From the NCBI RefSeq assembly GCF_004698125.1, contig NZ_ML214297.1:2020891-2084890 (forward strand): a stretch of DNA of 64,000 nt. The letters run 5' to 3'. Of this stretch, positions 8,480-17,224 are shown in pieces; the first letter of the stretch is position 1, and each line of letters starts with the position of its first letter. The notes below the pieces were generated by a model that saw only the letters and a list, made by a program, of their open reading frames with translations, ran no database searches and was not told where the DNA came from. The stretch is from Halosimplex halophilum (lineage in GTDB: Archaea; Halobacteriota; Halobacteria; Halobacteriales; Haloarculaceae). The translations under genes and the position numbers were made by a program.

Positions 8480-8641
8480 ATGTTGAGCGAGATAGCCTGC
8501 CGGTGCGAGGCGGCGAACTGCTCGCGGAAGCTCACCGACGGCGACTGCATGCTCGTCTTCCGGACCGAGGGCGGGGAGCGCCGCGCCTACGAGTGCGAGT
8601 GCGGACACGTCACGGTCACCGTCGCCGCGACCGGCGAGTGA
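8480..8641 (+). CDS. Small Cys-rich protein, putative zinc-binding
   Basis: A 53-residue protein with five cysteines arranged as CRCEAANC, then DGDC, then CECG, followed by a short beta strand (HVTVTVAATGE). The paired C-x-C motifs suggest a structural zinc site, as in the many tiny zinc-finger proteins of haloarchaea. The start is set by the TATA-like box. No domain name can be given. The DUF371 gene follows after 58 nt on the same strand, but co-transcription is not shown. Confidence 0.75.
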   Translation: MLSEIACRCEAANCSRKLTDGDCMLVFRTEGGERRAYECECGHVTVTVAATGE

Positions 8642-8699
8642 ACCGCCTCCCGCGGGCCGACTTCGACTCCCTGAAGTAGCGGCGCCCGAACCCTCCCGC

Positions 8700-9200
8700 A
8701 TGACCGACGACGCCGCTCCCGACGGGTCCGCGACCGACGAGTCCGCGGTCGAGCGCGATGGCGACACCGACGACGAGGCGCTCGTCGAGGTCGTGCGCGC
8801 CCAGGGCCACGAGAACGTCACCGCCGAGCACGTCAGCACGCTGGAGTTCACCAGCGACGACTTCCTCACGCCGGCGGGCGACTGCATCCTCGCGGTCGAG
8901 GCCGACCGCGTCCCCGCGGACTTCGACGATGCGTTCGTCGACGCCTGCAGCTCCCACGGCGCGACGATCACGGCGACCATCGAGGCCGGAGGGCACACCC
9001 ACGAGGTGACCGGCCGCGGCCACCCCGACCTGTCCTTCGAGAACGAGCGCAGCCACGTGATCCGGACGAGCGACTACGTCGACGACCGGACCGTCCTCGT
9101 GGGCGCCGACGGCGCGGCCGCCGACGTGGACCGCGACCTCGTGGCGGCGCTGGCCGACGGCGCCGACGCGACGCTCCGGTTGCGGGTCGACCCCGCGTGA
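8700..9200 (+). CDS. DUF371 family protein
   Basis: 166 residues. After an acidic, disordered N-terminus (about 1-28) comes a DUF371 (COG2090) domain, recognised by RAQGHENVTAEHVSTLEFT, DFLTPAGDCILAVEAD and GHPDLSFENERSHVIRTSDYV. The family is archaeal, probably enzymatic or ligand-binding given its conserved His, Asp and Cys residues, but has no assigned reaction. The domain looks complete; the acidic N-terminal extension is a common haloarchaeal addition. Confidence 0.85.
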   Translation: MTDDAAPDGSATDESAVERDGDTDDEALVEVVRAQGHENVTAEHVSTLEFTSDDFLTPAGDCILAVEADRVPADFDDAFVDACSSHGATITATIEAGGHTHEVTGRGHPDLSFENERSHVIRTSDYVDDRTVLVGADGAAADVDRDLVAALADGADATLRLRVDPA

Positions 9201-9245
9201 CGCCCGGGCGGGTTCCAGCGCGAGCGGGACCCGACCTCCTCAGCG

Positions 9246-10292
9246 TCACGCACGGGTCGCCTGGAGAAGTTCGCTCCCCGGGTCCCGCCGGAGCCCCGTC
9301 CGCTCGATCCCCTCGAAGCCGGCCGCCCGGAGCCAGCGGGCGACCGCGTCGGCGTCGTGGACGCCCCGGCCGAGCGTCGCCCGGTAGGTCAGCGAGATCA
9401 GCGCGACCGCCGCGCGCCCCACGTTCATCCGGCCGCCGCCCTCGAACTGGTCGAGCACGGCGATCCGTCCGCCGGGTGCGAGCGCCCCGTGGACTCGCTC
9501 GAACAGCGCCCGTACCTCGGCCGCGTCGTGGCCGTGCAGGACGTTGAACAGCAGGACCGCGTCGTAGCCGCTCCCGATGTCGTCGGTGCGGTAGTCGCCG
9601 CCGCGGGTGGTTAGCCGGTCGGTCAGGCCGCGTTCGCGGGCCTCCGCCTCGGCCACGTCCAGCGCCGCGGGGTTGTCGAAGACCGTCGCAGACAGTCCGG
9701 GGTTGCGCTCGCAGAGTTCCGCCGCGTACAGGCCGTGGCCGCCGCCGAGGTCCAGCAGCGTCGTCGCGCCACCGGGAAGGTCGAGTTCGTCGGCCACGGG
9801 GTCGACCACCAGCGTCGCGGCCGCCCGGAACCCCCGCTGGGCGGTCGGCCACAGCTCGGGCTCGTCGTCGAGCCACTCGTAGATCGTCAGCGGCGGGCCG
9901 CCCTCCCGGACGGCCGTCTCCAGGTGGTCGTCCCAGAACGGGAACACCACGTCCCGCCAGAAGACGAACCACGGCGCGAGGTTCGCCTCGCCGTCGTCGG
10001 TGAGCCAGCGCGCGGTCGAGTCGCTCCGGACGAACGCCTCGCCGTCGCGCTCGACGTAGCCGTTCGCCGCGAGGACGGCGAGCAGGTCGCCCAGCGCCGC
10101 GGGGTCGGCGTCGATCCGGTCGGCGAGCGCCGGCGGCGTGTGCGGTTCGGTCAGCGCGTCGAAGACGCCGAGGTCGTGGGCGAGCGCGACCGCACGGAAA
10201 CTCCCGGCCCCGAGCAGGTCGAGCATCGCGGACGGCGCGCGGTCGAGACGGAACAGCGCGAGCCGTTCGAGGACGTTCGGGCGGACGGGCAT
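9246..10292 (-). CDS. SAM-dependent O-methyltransferase-like protein with winged-helix N-terminus
   Basis: 348 residues from the ATG at 10292. Residues about 20-105 form a winged-helix dimerisation domain (LAHDLGVFDALTEPHTPPALADRI, NGYVERDG) as in acetylserotonin/hydroxyindole O-methyltransferases. Residues about 110-345 form a Rossmann domain with SAM motif I LLDLGGGHGLYAAEL, an acidic residue in ATVFDNP, and AVLLFNVLHGHD. The C-terminal VHDADAVARWLRAAGFEGIERT is typical of the family. The acceptor is unknown. It diverges from endonuclease III across an 87-bp spacer. Confidence 0.85.
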   Translation of the reverse strand: MPVRPNVLERLALFRLDRAPSAMLDLLGAGSFRAVALAHDLGVFDALTEPHTPPALADRIDADPAALGDLLAVLAANGYVERDGEAFVRSDSTARWLTDDGEANLAPWFVFWRDVVFPFWDDHLETAVREGGPPLTIYEWLDDEPELWPTAQRGFRAAATLVVDPVADELDLPGGATTLLDLGGGHGLYAAELCERNPGLSATVFDNPAALDVAEAEARERGLTDRLTTRGGDYRTDDIGSGYDAVLLFNVLHGHDAAEVRALFERVHGALAPGGRIAVLDQFEGGGRMNVGRAAVALISLTYRATLGRGVHDADAVARWLRAAGFEGIERTGLRRDPGSELLQATRA

Positions 10293-10347
10293 CCCCTCGA
10301 ACTGGGGGGCGGCCGCGGATAGCCGTTCGGGTGCGCCGCGGTCTGTA

Positions 10348-10357
10348 CCGTTAAGGC
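10348..10357 (+). promoter_or_regulatory. TATA-like box of the endonuclease III gene
   Basis: CCGTTAAGGC lies about 28 nt before the ATG at 10380, which favours that start over the in-frame ATG at 10359. Confidence 0.6.
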
Positions 10358-10379
10358 GATGCGGGACTCGGTTCCGGGT

Positions 10380-11207
10380 ATGACCGAGGACCCGGAACCG
10401 CAGGAGAACATCAGCGGCGGCGCCGCCGGCGGCGGCGAGGCCGTGGCCTTCGAGCCCGGCGACGCCGACACCCGGGCGGAGGCCGTCGTCGACCGCCTCG
10501 GCGACATCTACTGGCAGAAGGCCTACGGCGGCCGCGACGGCTTCGAGTGTCTCGTCCGCACGATCCTGAGCCAGAACACCTCCGACGTGGCGAGCCAGCC
10601 GGCCCACGACGCCCTGATGGACCGCTACGGGCCGGACGGCGAGGCCGGCGGCGACGACCTGTCCGAGTCGCTCGCGGAAGCGGACCAGCAGACTCTCGCC
10701 GAGACCATCTCCTCGGCGGGACTGTACAACCAGAAGTCCGAGCGCATTATCGCACTGGCCGAGCGGGTCTGCGAGGCGTACGGCGGCGCCGACGGCTTCG
10801 ACGAGTTCGTCAAGACGGGCGACCCGGACGAGGTCCGCGAGACGCTGCTGGAGATGAACGGCGTCGGGCCGAAGACGGCCGACTGCGTCCTGCTGTTCTC
10901 GGGCGGCCGCGGCGGCGTCTTCCCCGTCGACACGCACGTCCACCGGATCGCCCGGCGGATGGGGCTGGCGCCCGCCGACGCCGACCACGAGGGCGTCCGC
11001 GAGGCGCTGGAGGCCGCGGTCCCCGAGGGGAAGTGCGGCTTCGGCCACACCGCGATGATCCAGTTCGGCCGGGAGTACTGCTCGGCGCGCAAGCCGGCCT
11101 GTCTCGACGACCCGGAGGCCTGTCCGCTCGCGGGTCTCTGCGACCGGGTCGGGGTCACGCCGGCGACGGGAGAGGTGGTCGACCCGGCCGAAGCGGCCGC
11201 CGACTGA
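10380..11207 (+). CDS. nth: Endonuclease III-like DNA glycosylase/AP lyase
   Basis: 275 residues. After an acidic leader (about 1-30) comes the HhH-GPD fold: FECLVRTILSQNTSD, then helix-hairpin-helix LLEMNGVGPKTADCVLL with Lys165 as Schiff-base residue, then PVDTHVHRI with Asp184 as catalytic acid. Cysteines at 234, 241, 248 and 254 would bind a [4Fe-4S] cluster. Their spacing is C-x6-C-x6-C-x5-C, four residues longer in the middle loop than the classical C-x6-C-x2-C-x5-C. The function is removal of oxidised pyrimidines and strand cleavage in base excision repair. It is monocistronic. Confidence 0.92.
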   Translation: MTEDPEPQENISGGAAGGGEAVAFEPGDADTRAEAVVDRLGDIYWQKAYGGRDGFECLVRTILSQNTSDVASQPAHDALMDRYGPDGEAGGDDLSESLAEADQQTLAETISSAGLYNQKSERIIALAERVCEAYGGADGFDEFVKTGDPDEVRETLLEMNGVGPKTADCVLLFSGGRGGVFPVDTHVHRIARRMGLAPADADHEGVREALEAAVPEGKCGFGHTAMIQFGREYCSARKPACLDDPEACPLAGLCDRVGVTPATGEVVDPAEAAAD

Positions 11208-11286
11208 GAAACGGAGTTGGCGACGGGACGGGCGCGGAGCGGTCAGGGGAAGCGGGACCGCTGCGGACGAGTGTGAAGGGGGTCCG

Positions 11287-12480
11287 TCAGTCTCTCGCGG
11301 CGAGCGGAGCGGTCACGTCGCCGAACGGGGATCCGCCGTCGGTCGTGGTTGCGTCGTCCGCGGAAGTTCCGTTCCCGGCCGCGGTCACGTTCCCGGCCGC
11401 GGTTCCGTTGCGGACGGTCGCGTTCGCAGCCGTGGCGTTGCCGGCGGTGGCGTTCGCGGCCGTCGCGTTCGCGGCGGCGGTCGCCTCCTCGATCGGGTCG
11501 TCGGTGTACCAGACCTGTAGCGAGCGGTAGGCCGACGCGCGGGAGGGCACCTCGGGCGCGTCGCCGCGGTAGAGGTACGCGCGCAGGCGGCTCGGCGCGT
11601 CGCCGGGCGCCGGCTCGGGCTCGAACGCGAGGTACCGGACGGCGCCGTCGCGCAGCGAGAGCTCCGCGCGGGCCTGTCGCGTCGCCGAGCGGACGGTGGT
11701 CACGTTGTCCTCGCGGACGACCGTCTCGCGGACGAGGACGACCGTGTAGTCGGTGCGCTCGCCCTCGTCGCTGGCGACCTCGAAGTACAGCGACCGGTTG
11801 GCGTCGACGGCGTCGGTGTAGTTGGCGGTGACGTACTCGCCGGTGGCGTTCTGCGTCAGCACGGCGAACTCGGTGAACTGCTCGTCGGTCCCGGCCCCGT
11901 TCGTGTCGGTCGTCGCGAGGACGGCCGTCGCGCCGACGGCGCTGGCGACCAGCAGGACGGCGAGCACGAAGGTCGCCGAGAGCCGCGGGCGGAAGGCGCC
12001 GGCGACCGACCCCAGCGGGAGCGACGGGGCGTAGCGCAGGTGCGCGGGCACCCGCCGGCGCCGGTAGGCGGCGGCGGCGACGGCGGCCAGCGTCGCGAGA
12101 GTGAGCCCCGCGAGGGCCGGGAGCGGTCGGATGGGCCAGGGGCTCGCGTTGACGGCCAGCGCGACGGCGGCGACGACGGCGACGCTCGCGACGACCGTCA
12201 GCCCGGCCCGGACGGCAGGGTCGATCGCGTCGACGGACGAGCCGTCGGCGGGCGAGGCGGTCGCGCGCGGCCGCCGGGGGTCGGCCCGGCCGCCCCCGCG
12301 CGGGTACAGCGCGGCGACGACCGCGTAGCCCGGCGCCAGCAGGACGACGGGCAGCCCCAGCGCGAGCCGCAGGGCGGGCACGTCGACCGACAGCGCGACG
12401 ACGAGGTCGAAGGCGGCGACGCCCGCGACGACCAGCGCGAGGTCGGCGACGCCGCCGCGTGCGGATGACTGGAGACTCAT
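11287..12480 (-). CDS. DUF1616 membrane protein with a tail of N-glycosylation sequons
   Basis: 397 residues. The N-terminal half has about four membrane helices (ALVVAGVAAFDLVVALSVDV, LGLPVVLLAPGYAVVAALYP, VVASVAVVAAVALAV, LTLATLAAVAAAAY), which with the loops define DUF1616. A fifth helix (about 170-190) leads into a C-terminal beta domain carrying sequons (QNATG, NYT, NRS, NVT). The last 65 residues are low-complexity Ala/Asn/Thr with about seven Asn-x-Thr sequons (NATAANATAGNATAANAT), so this part is probably extracellular and glycosylated. It is the last gene of an operon with the GT4 and 669-residue membrane genes; the ATG at 12480 is 4 nt from the preceding stop. Confidence 0.85.
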   Translation of the reverse strand: MSLQSSARGGVADLALVVAGVAAFDLVVALSVDVPALRLALGLPVVLLAPGYAVVAALYPRGGGRADPRRPRATASPADGSSVDAIDPAVRAGLTVVASVAVVAAVALAVNASPWPIRPLPALAGLTLATLAAVAAAAYRRRRVPAHLRYAPSLPLGSVAGAFRPRLSATFVLAVLLVASAVGATAVLATTDTNGAGTDEQFTEFAVLTQNATGEYVTANYTDAVDANRSLYFEVASDEGERTDYTVVLVRETVVREDNVTTVRSATRQARAELSLRDGAVRYLAFEPEPAPGDAPSRLRAYLYRGDAPEVPSRASAYRSLQVWYTDDPIEEATAAANATAANATAGNATAANATVRNGTAAGNVTAAGNGTSADDATTTDGGSPFGDVTAPLAARD

Positions 12481-12484
12481 GGTC

Positions 12485-14494
12485 TCAGGCCCCCGGTCGA
12501 GTGCACAGTTCGGCGTCCTGGTTCTCGTAGACCTGGTTGCTCCCGACGGGGCAGATCTGGTCGCGGTCGACCTGGCGGGTCACCACGGCGCCGCCGGCGG
12601 CGGTGAACTGGGGCGCGCCCGTCGACTGGTAGTCGCGGTAGACCACCCTGTCGTAGGGGGGGTCCGTCCCGTCGACGCGCGTGAGGTTGATCGTGTCGCT
12701 GAAGTGCGCGCCGCTGCTCTTGAACGCGGTCCGCCAGGGGTGGTCGGTGAAGACCGCGTCGACGCTGGCGGGCGTCGTCTCGCCGATGGAGTGCATGGCG
12801 ACGATCTCCGACTCGGAGTAGGCGTACTTCGGCCACTGCTCGTCGAAGGTCGGGTCGTCGAGCGTCGCCTTCTCGCCGGCGACCATCGCGAACGGGAAGA
12901 CCAGCAGGAGCACGACCAGACCGGCGGCCGCGACGCGCCCCGAGAACCGCGTCCCGAGGTACCGCAGGCCGACGGCGCCGACGACCGCCATCAGCGCGTA
13001 GGCGAACGCGAACCACCGGCCGGGGAGGAACGTGCGGATCCCGAACAGCGGCAGCCCCAGCGAGAAGAACAGCATCGCGCCGATGGCGACGACGAGCGTG
13101 TGGGCGGCCTGGGGCGAGCGGTGGCGCCGGACCAGCGCGAGCCCCCCGAGGACCGCCGCGAACAGGAGCACGAGGAAGCCGACGGCGTCGAGGTACGTCG
13201 CCACGCGGCGCATCAGCTCCGACGCGGGCGCGCTGCCGGCGACCGCGACGCCGGCCCCCTCGCTCCCGGCGAGGTTCAGGAAGCCCGCGGAGGTCCGCAG
13301 CGTCAGCGCGACCAGCCCGACCATGCGCGTGAGGAACGGCTCGCCACCCCAGGGCGTGGCCATCCAGATCCCGCCCGTGAACAGGAGGTGGAAGGCGAAC
13401 GCCCAGTGGAGGCCGACGACCCCCGGGGAGGTCCGGGAGGCGCCGTCGGTGATCGGGTCGCCGGACTCGGGGCCGAGCCCCATCGAGCCCGAGAGCCCGC
13501 CGGCGGGGGTGGCCCAGCCGACGCGGCCGACGAGCACCTGCGCGAGGACGGCCGAGCCGACGAACACCAGCGAGACGAACGCCGCCACCTGGTGGGTGAG
13601 CGTGACCGCGACGATCGACCCGGCCAGCAGCGCCCAGTCGGCCCGGCCGGTCTCGGCGTGCAGCAGGCGCGCGACCGCGAAGACGACCCCGAGGAAGAAG
13701 ACGAGCCCGAGGCTCGTCGGGATGACGTGCATCCCCCAGCGGATCGCCTGGTCGGTCATCGCGAACGCGCCGGCCGCGAACAGCGCCCAGCGGGTGTCCA
13801 CGAAGTACCGGGCGGTGCCGTAGACGAGCAGCACCGAGAGGACGACCGTGCTCCCGACGACCAGGTACAGCGAGAGGCGCAGGTCGACGCCGAGCAGGTC
13901 CGAGCCGACGACGGTGGTCAGGTGGTGGAACGGGGCGAAGAGGTACTTCGCGCCGGCCAGCGGCGCGAGCGAGTCGGCGGCCCCGACGGCCGCCGCGTAC
14001 TGGGTCGTGTGCTCCCAGCTGTCGACGCCGACGAACCCGGGCGTCGTGAACAGGCCGGTGAACCGCACGACGAACGCGTGGGCGAGCACCTGCGCGAGCA
14101 CCAGCCGCTCGTCGAGCGCCTCGGGCGACAGGAAGACGGTCTGCAGCAGGACGAACGCGCCGACCGCGCCGCTCGCGACGATGACGGCGAGCGTCCGCGT
14201 CCCGGCCAGGGCGGCCCAGGTCGCGATCCCGACCAGCGCGATCCCGGTCAGCTCGGCGGCCGCGACGCCGCCGGCGTCGAGCGTCGGCCGCCGCCGTTCG
14301 GCGGCGGTGTCCCGCCGGACCGAGACGAGATAGAGGCCGCAGGCCGCCCCGAGGACGACCGGGATCGTCCGGACGTACACCGAAGAGGTCAGGACGGCCA
14401 GCGGGAGCAGCCCCACCGCGACGACGAGGCCGAGGACCGCGACCGCCACGTCGAAGCGCGCGCTCGGCAGCCAGCTCGTCGGGCGCCGGTTCAT
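12485..14494 (-). CDS. Multi-pass membrane protein, GT-C-like
   Basis: 669 residues with roughly 13-15 hydrophobic helices spread over the first 520 residues and a hydrophilic C-terminal domain (about 530-669, ending in a Cys-containing segment). The first large extracellular loop contains GFVGVDSWEHTTQYA, an acidic motif placed like the catalytic Asp/Glu of GT-C glycosyltransferases that use polyprenyl-phosphate sugars. The start overlaps the stop of the upstream GT4 gene by 4 nt (ATGA), so they are translationally coupled. A glycan polymerase or lipid-linked-sugar transferase role is inferred from topology and context only. Confidence 0.7.
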   Translation of the reverse strand: MNRRPTSWLPSARFDVAVAVLGLVVAVGLLPLAVLTSSVYVRTIPVVLGAACGLYLVSVRRDTAAERRRPTLDAGGVAAAELTGIALVGIATWAALAGTRTLAVIVASGAVGAFVLLQTVFLSPEALDERLVLAQVLAHAFVVRFTGLFTTPGFVGVDSWEHTTQYAAAVGAADSLAPLAGAKYLFAPFHHLTTVVGSDLLGVDLRLSLYLVVGSTVVLSVLLVYGTARYFVDTRWALFAAGAFAMTDQAIRWGMHVIPTSLGLVFFLGVVFAVARLLHAETGRADWALLAGSIVAVTLTHQVAAFVSLVFVGSAVLAQVLVGRVGWATPAGGLSGSMGLGPESGDPITDGASRTSPGVVGLHWAFAFHLLFTGGIWMATPWGGEPFLTRMVGLVALTLRTSAGFLNLAGSEGAGVAVAGSAPASELMRRVATYLDAVGFLVLLFAAVLGGLALVRRHRSPQAAHTLVVAIGAMLFFSLGLPLFGIRTFLPGRWFAFAYALMAVVGAVGLRYLGTRFSGRVAAAGLVVLLLVFPFAMVAGEKATLDDPTFDEQWPKYAYSESEIVAMHSIGETTPASVDAVFTDHPWRTAFKSSGAHFSDTINLTRVDGTDPPYDRVVYRDYQSTGAPQFTAAGGAVVTRQVDRDQICPVGSNQVYENQDAELCTRPGA

Positions 14495-15465
14495 GCGGCG
14501 GTCACCTCCCCGTCGAGCGCGCCGTCGTCGCCGTCGATCCCGCCGTCGTCCCCGCCGAGCGCGCGCTCGTAGACGCCCAGCAGGTCCTCGCCCATGCGGT
14601 CGAGGCCGAACTCCCGGGCGCGTTTACGGCCCGTGGGTTCGGTCGTCCGCGCGAGCGCCGCGGCCAGCGCGTCGGCCAGCCCCGCGTCGGTGTCGGCGAC
14701 CGCCGAGCACTCGGCCCCCGAGAGCAGGTCGGGCACGTCGCCGACGGGCGTCGCGACGACCGGCAGGTTACACGAGAGCGCCTCCTTGACGGCGTTGGGC
14801 GACCCCTCGCGCTCGGAGGTCAGAAGCATGGCGTCGGCGGCGTTCATGTACGTCGGCACCGCCTCGTGGGGCACGCCCGAGACCGCGTGGAGCTCGACGG
14901 GCGCGTCGACCGCGGTCCGCGCCCGCTCGACCACCCGCTCGGCGCGCGGGTAGTTCTTCTCGGTCCGCCCGGTGTCGTACGGGAAGAGGACGTGCCTGGC
15001 GTCGGGGTCCCAGTCGACCGCGTCGACGGCCGCCTCGCGGGGTTCGGGGGCGAAGCGGTCGGTGTCGATCCCGTGAGGGACGACCGTCGTGTCGCGGTCG
15101 AGGGCGCCGGCCATCTCCTCGGACATGACGACCACCTCGTCGGCGAAGCGGGCGCACTGCTCGCTGAGTGTCCCGTAGGGACCCAGCAGGTCCGACCCCC
15201 ACAGCGAGAGGACGACCGGTCGCACCGGCTGTGCCAGCGCCGCCGGCGCGGTCAACCCGTAGTTGGCGTGGACGAGGTCGATGTCGGGACCGCGGGCGGC
15301 TCTGAGCACGCGGGCGTAGAAGCGGGCGTACTCCGCCAGCGACCGCTCGCGGCTCTCCCCCGGCACCGGGACGACGGTACAGGAGACGCCGTTGCGTTCC
15401 AGCACCTCCACTTGCTGTTCGAAAAACGGTCTGCGCGACGTGACCAGCTGAAGGGTTCGGACCAT
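14491..15465 (-). CDS. Glycosyltransferase family 4 (GT-B fold)
   Basis: 324 residues, cytosolic. The N-terminal Rossmann-like half includes DLVHANYGLTAPAAL and VLSLWGSDLLG; the C-terminal donor-binding half has the E-x7-E signature in SEREGSPNAVKEALSC and then NLPVVATPVGDVPDLL, typical of retaining GT4 enzymes. Residues about 305-324 are an acidic Gly/Asp tail (DDGGIDGDDGALDGE). It is the first gene of a three-gene operon. The sugar donor and acceptor cannot be read from sequence. Confidence 0.88.
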   Translation of the reverse strand: MVRTLQLVTSRRPFFEQQVEVLERNGVSCTVVPVPGESRERSLAEYARFYARVLRAARGPDIDLVHANYGLTAPAALAQPVRPVVLSLWGSDLLGPYGTLSEQCARFADEVVVMSEEMAGALDRDTTVVPHGIDTDRFAPEPREAAVDAVDWDPDARHVLFPYDTGRTEKNYPRAERVVERARTAVDAPVELHAVSGVPHEAVPTYMNAADAMLLTSEREGSPNAVKEALSCNLPVVATPVGDVPDLLSGAECSAVADTDAGLADALAAALARTTEPTGRKRAREFGLDRMGEDLLGVYERALGGDDGGIDGDDGALDGEVTAA

Positions 15466-15799
15466 CTATCGGAACACCGTCCGTCGCGGCCCTCGCGACG
15501 CGGGTGCCGATGAGACCGGCGGCCGGGGACCGCTCTCCCGGCCGACCGGTCGGTTCGAACCCCCCGGCTGTGCTGTGCTGTCGAACCCGTTCACACCAAG
15601 ACCGTTCCCCGGTTCGCCCATTGTAATGATGCGACTACGCCCCCGATCACCCGGACTAACGGCGCCCGCGCCCGATCGCGGGCGATCCGGTTCGGCCGGA
15701 AGAGAGCATATAACGCCGCTGGGACCGCCGATCTCCCCGGGCGGCGGGCGGCGAGCGGTGGTCGGCGATCGGCGGCGCGGTCGGGAGTGCGAGCCGGTC
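15466..15799. other. Intergenic region between flippase and glycosyltransferase genes
   Basis: Both flanking genes lie on the minus strand. The segment has an AT-rich box GCATATAACG near 15706-15715 that could serve as a distal promoter for the GT4 operon. A T-loop-like GGTTCGAAC at 15552-15560 has no tRNA around it. I see no gene. Confidence 0.6.
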
Positions 15800-17224
15800 T
15801 CAGGACCACGACCCGGTCACGTCTTCGAGCGCGCCGCGCATCTCCAGGCGGATCCCCCCGTGGGCGAGCAACAGGAGCGCGTAGACGGCGACGCCCGCCC
15901 CGACGCCGAGGGCGACGCGCTGCCAGCCGGTCGGGAGGTGCGGCCGCAGGGCGTAGACGGACAGCCCCATGATCGCAGCCGACCCGACGCTCCAGCCGAC
16001 CCGCCGCCAGGGGACGACCACGTCGACGAAGCGCGTGACGTAGGTGAGCGCGACGACCGCGGCGGTCGCCGCCGACAGCGTCGTTGCGACCGCGGCCCCC
16101 AGGATGCCGAACTGCGGCACCAGCGCGAGGTTCAGCACGAGGTTCGTCACGATGGCCGCCATGCTCCCCCGATAGCCCAGGCTGGGCTTGTCCATCGCGA
16201 ACAGCGACGGGCCCAACACCAGCTGGACCGACCGCAGGATCTTCTCGGTCATGAAGACGACCAGGACCGGGTAGGCGACGACCGTCTCCGGGCCGAACAG
16301 CGTGCCGAGGACCTCCCGGCCGAGGACGACCGCGCCGGCGAACGCGGGGATCGTCAGGTACAGCGGGATCTGCAGCCACTGCTCGAAGGCCGACTCGATC
16401 CGGTCGAGGCGGTCCTCGGCGTGCCACTCGGAGATCTGGGGGAACAGGGAGGTGCGGATCGCCTCGGTGAGCATCATCGCGACGCTGGCGACCCGCCAGG
16501 CGATCTCGTAGGCGCCGACGAGTTCGACCCCGACGAACAGCCGGAGGATCGCCACGTCCATCCACTGGTAGACGAAGCCGCCGACGTTCCCGACGAACAC
16601 GTACCGGCCGAAGTCGACGAGGCTCCGGGCCCGCGAGAGGCTGGGCAGCCCCACCGCCAGGTCCATCCGGACGAGCGCGCCCAGCGCCGTCGCGAACCGC
16701 CCGGCGCTGTAGGCGACGATGAGCGCCTTCGCCCCCCAGCCGTACTCGACGAGCGCGACGCCCACCGCGACCCACGTGAGCTTGCCGAGCACCTTCAGCG
16801 CGGCGTTCTTGTCGACGCGCATCTGCCCGGCGAGCAGCCGCAGGGTCAGCCCGCGGCTCTGAGCGGCGAGCAGTCCGAGGACCACCAGCGGGACGACGCC
16901 GGCCACGTCGACGTACGACTCGACGCGGGGAGCCAGCAACACCAGCGCGCCGATCCACGGGAGCATCAGCAACCCCTTCGTGCAGGCGGCGGTCGTGAGG
17001 ATCTCGCCGGTCGCCCCATCGGCGGAGAGCTGTTTCTCGCTGGCCTTCGAGACGCCGAGGTCGATCGGGATGCCGAGCATCCCGACGACCGCCTGGAAGA
17101 CGAAAAACGACCCCATGGGGCCGGTGCCGAGCGTCTGCGTGAACCAGGCGATCGCGGCGAACTCGACCAAGGCGAGGACGATGCTGCCGGAGAACAGCTT
17201 CAGGACGGAGTCGCGCAGGTCCAT
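15800..17224 (-). CDS. Wzx-type polysaccharide flippase (MOP superfamily)
   Basis: 474 residues with about 12-14 membrane helices along the whole length. The N-terminus MDLRDSVLKLFSGSIVLALVEF followed by FTQTLGTGPMGSFFVFQAVVGMLGIPIDLG is characteristic of polysaccharide-biosynthesis flippases, including the family positions for flipping lipid-linked oligosaccharides outward. Length is normal for the family. It lies between the GT4 operon and the divergent AlkP gene, so it probably exports the product of the surrounding transferases. The substrate, N-glycan precursor or exopolysaccharide unit, is open. Confidence 0.88.
   Translation of the reverse strand: MDLRDSVLKLFSGSIVLALVEFAAIAWFTQTLGTGPMGSFFVFQAVVGMLGIPIDLGVSKASEKQLSADGATGEILTTAACTKGLLMLPWIGALVLLAPRVESYVDVAGVVPLVVLGLLAAQSRGLTLRLLAGQMRVDKNAALKVLGKLTWVAVGVALVEYGWGAKALIVAYSAGRFATALGALVRMDLAVGLPSLSRARSLVDFGRYVFVGNVGGFVYQWMDVAILRLFVGVELVGAYEIAWRVASVAMMLTEAIRTSLFPQISEWHAEDRLDRIESAFEQWLQIPLYLTIPAFAGAVVLGREVLGTLFGPETVVAYPVLVVFMTEKILRSVQLVLGPSLFAMDKPSLGYRGSMAAIVTNLVLNLALVPQFGILGAAVATTLSAATAAVVALTYVTRFVDVVVPWRRVGWSVGSAAIMGLSVYALRPHLPTGWQRVALGVGAGVAVYALLLLAHGGIRLEMRGALEDVTGSWS

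Noticed and set aside
12479-14572. 697-codon open frame on the plus strand over the membrane-protein gene
   Set aside because: Composition is Arg/Glu/Gln-rich with no fold signal; antisense to a clear multi-pass membrane protein in the expected codon frame.
15549-15566. tRNA-like T-loop GGTTCGAAC
   Set aside because: No matching acceptor stem, anticodon arm or D-arm could be placed around it.
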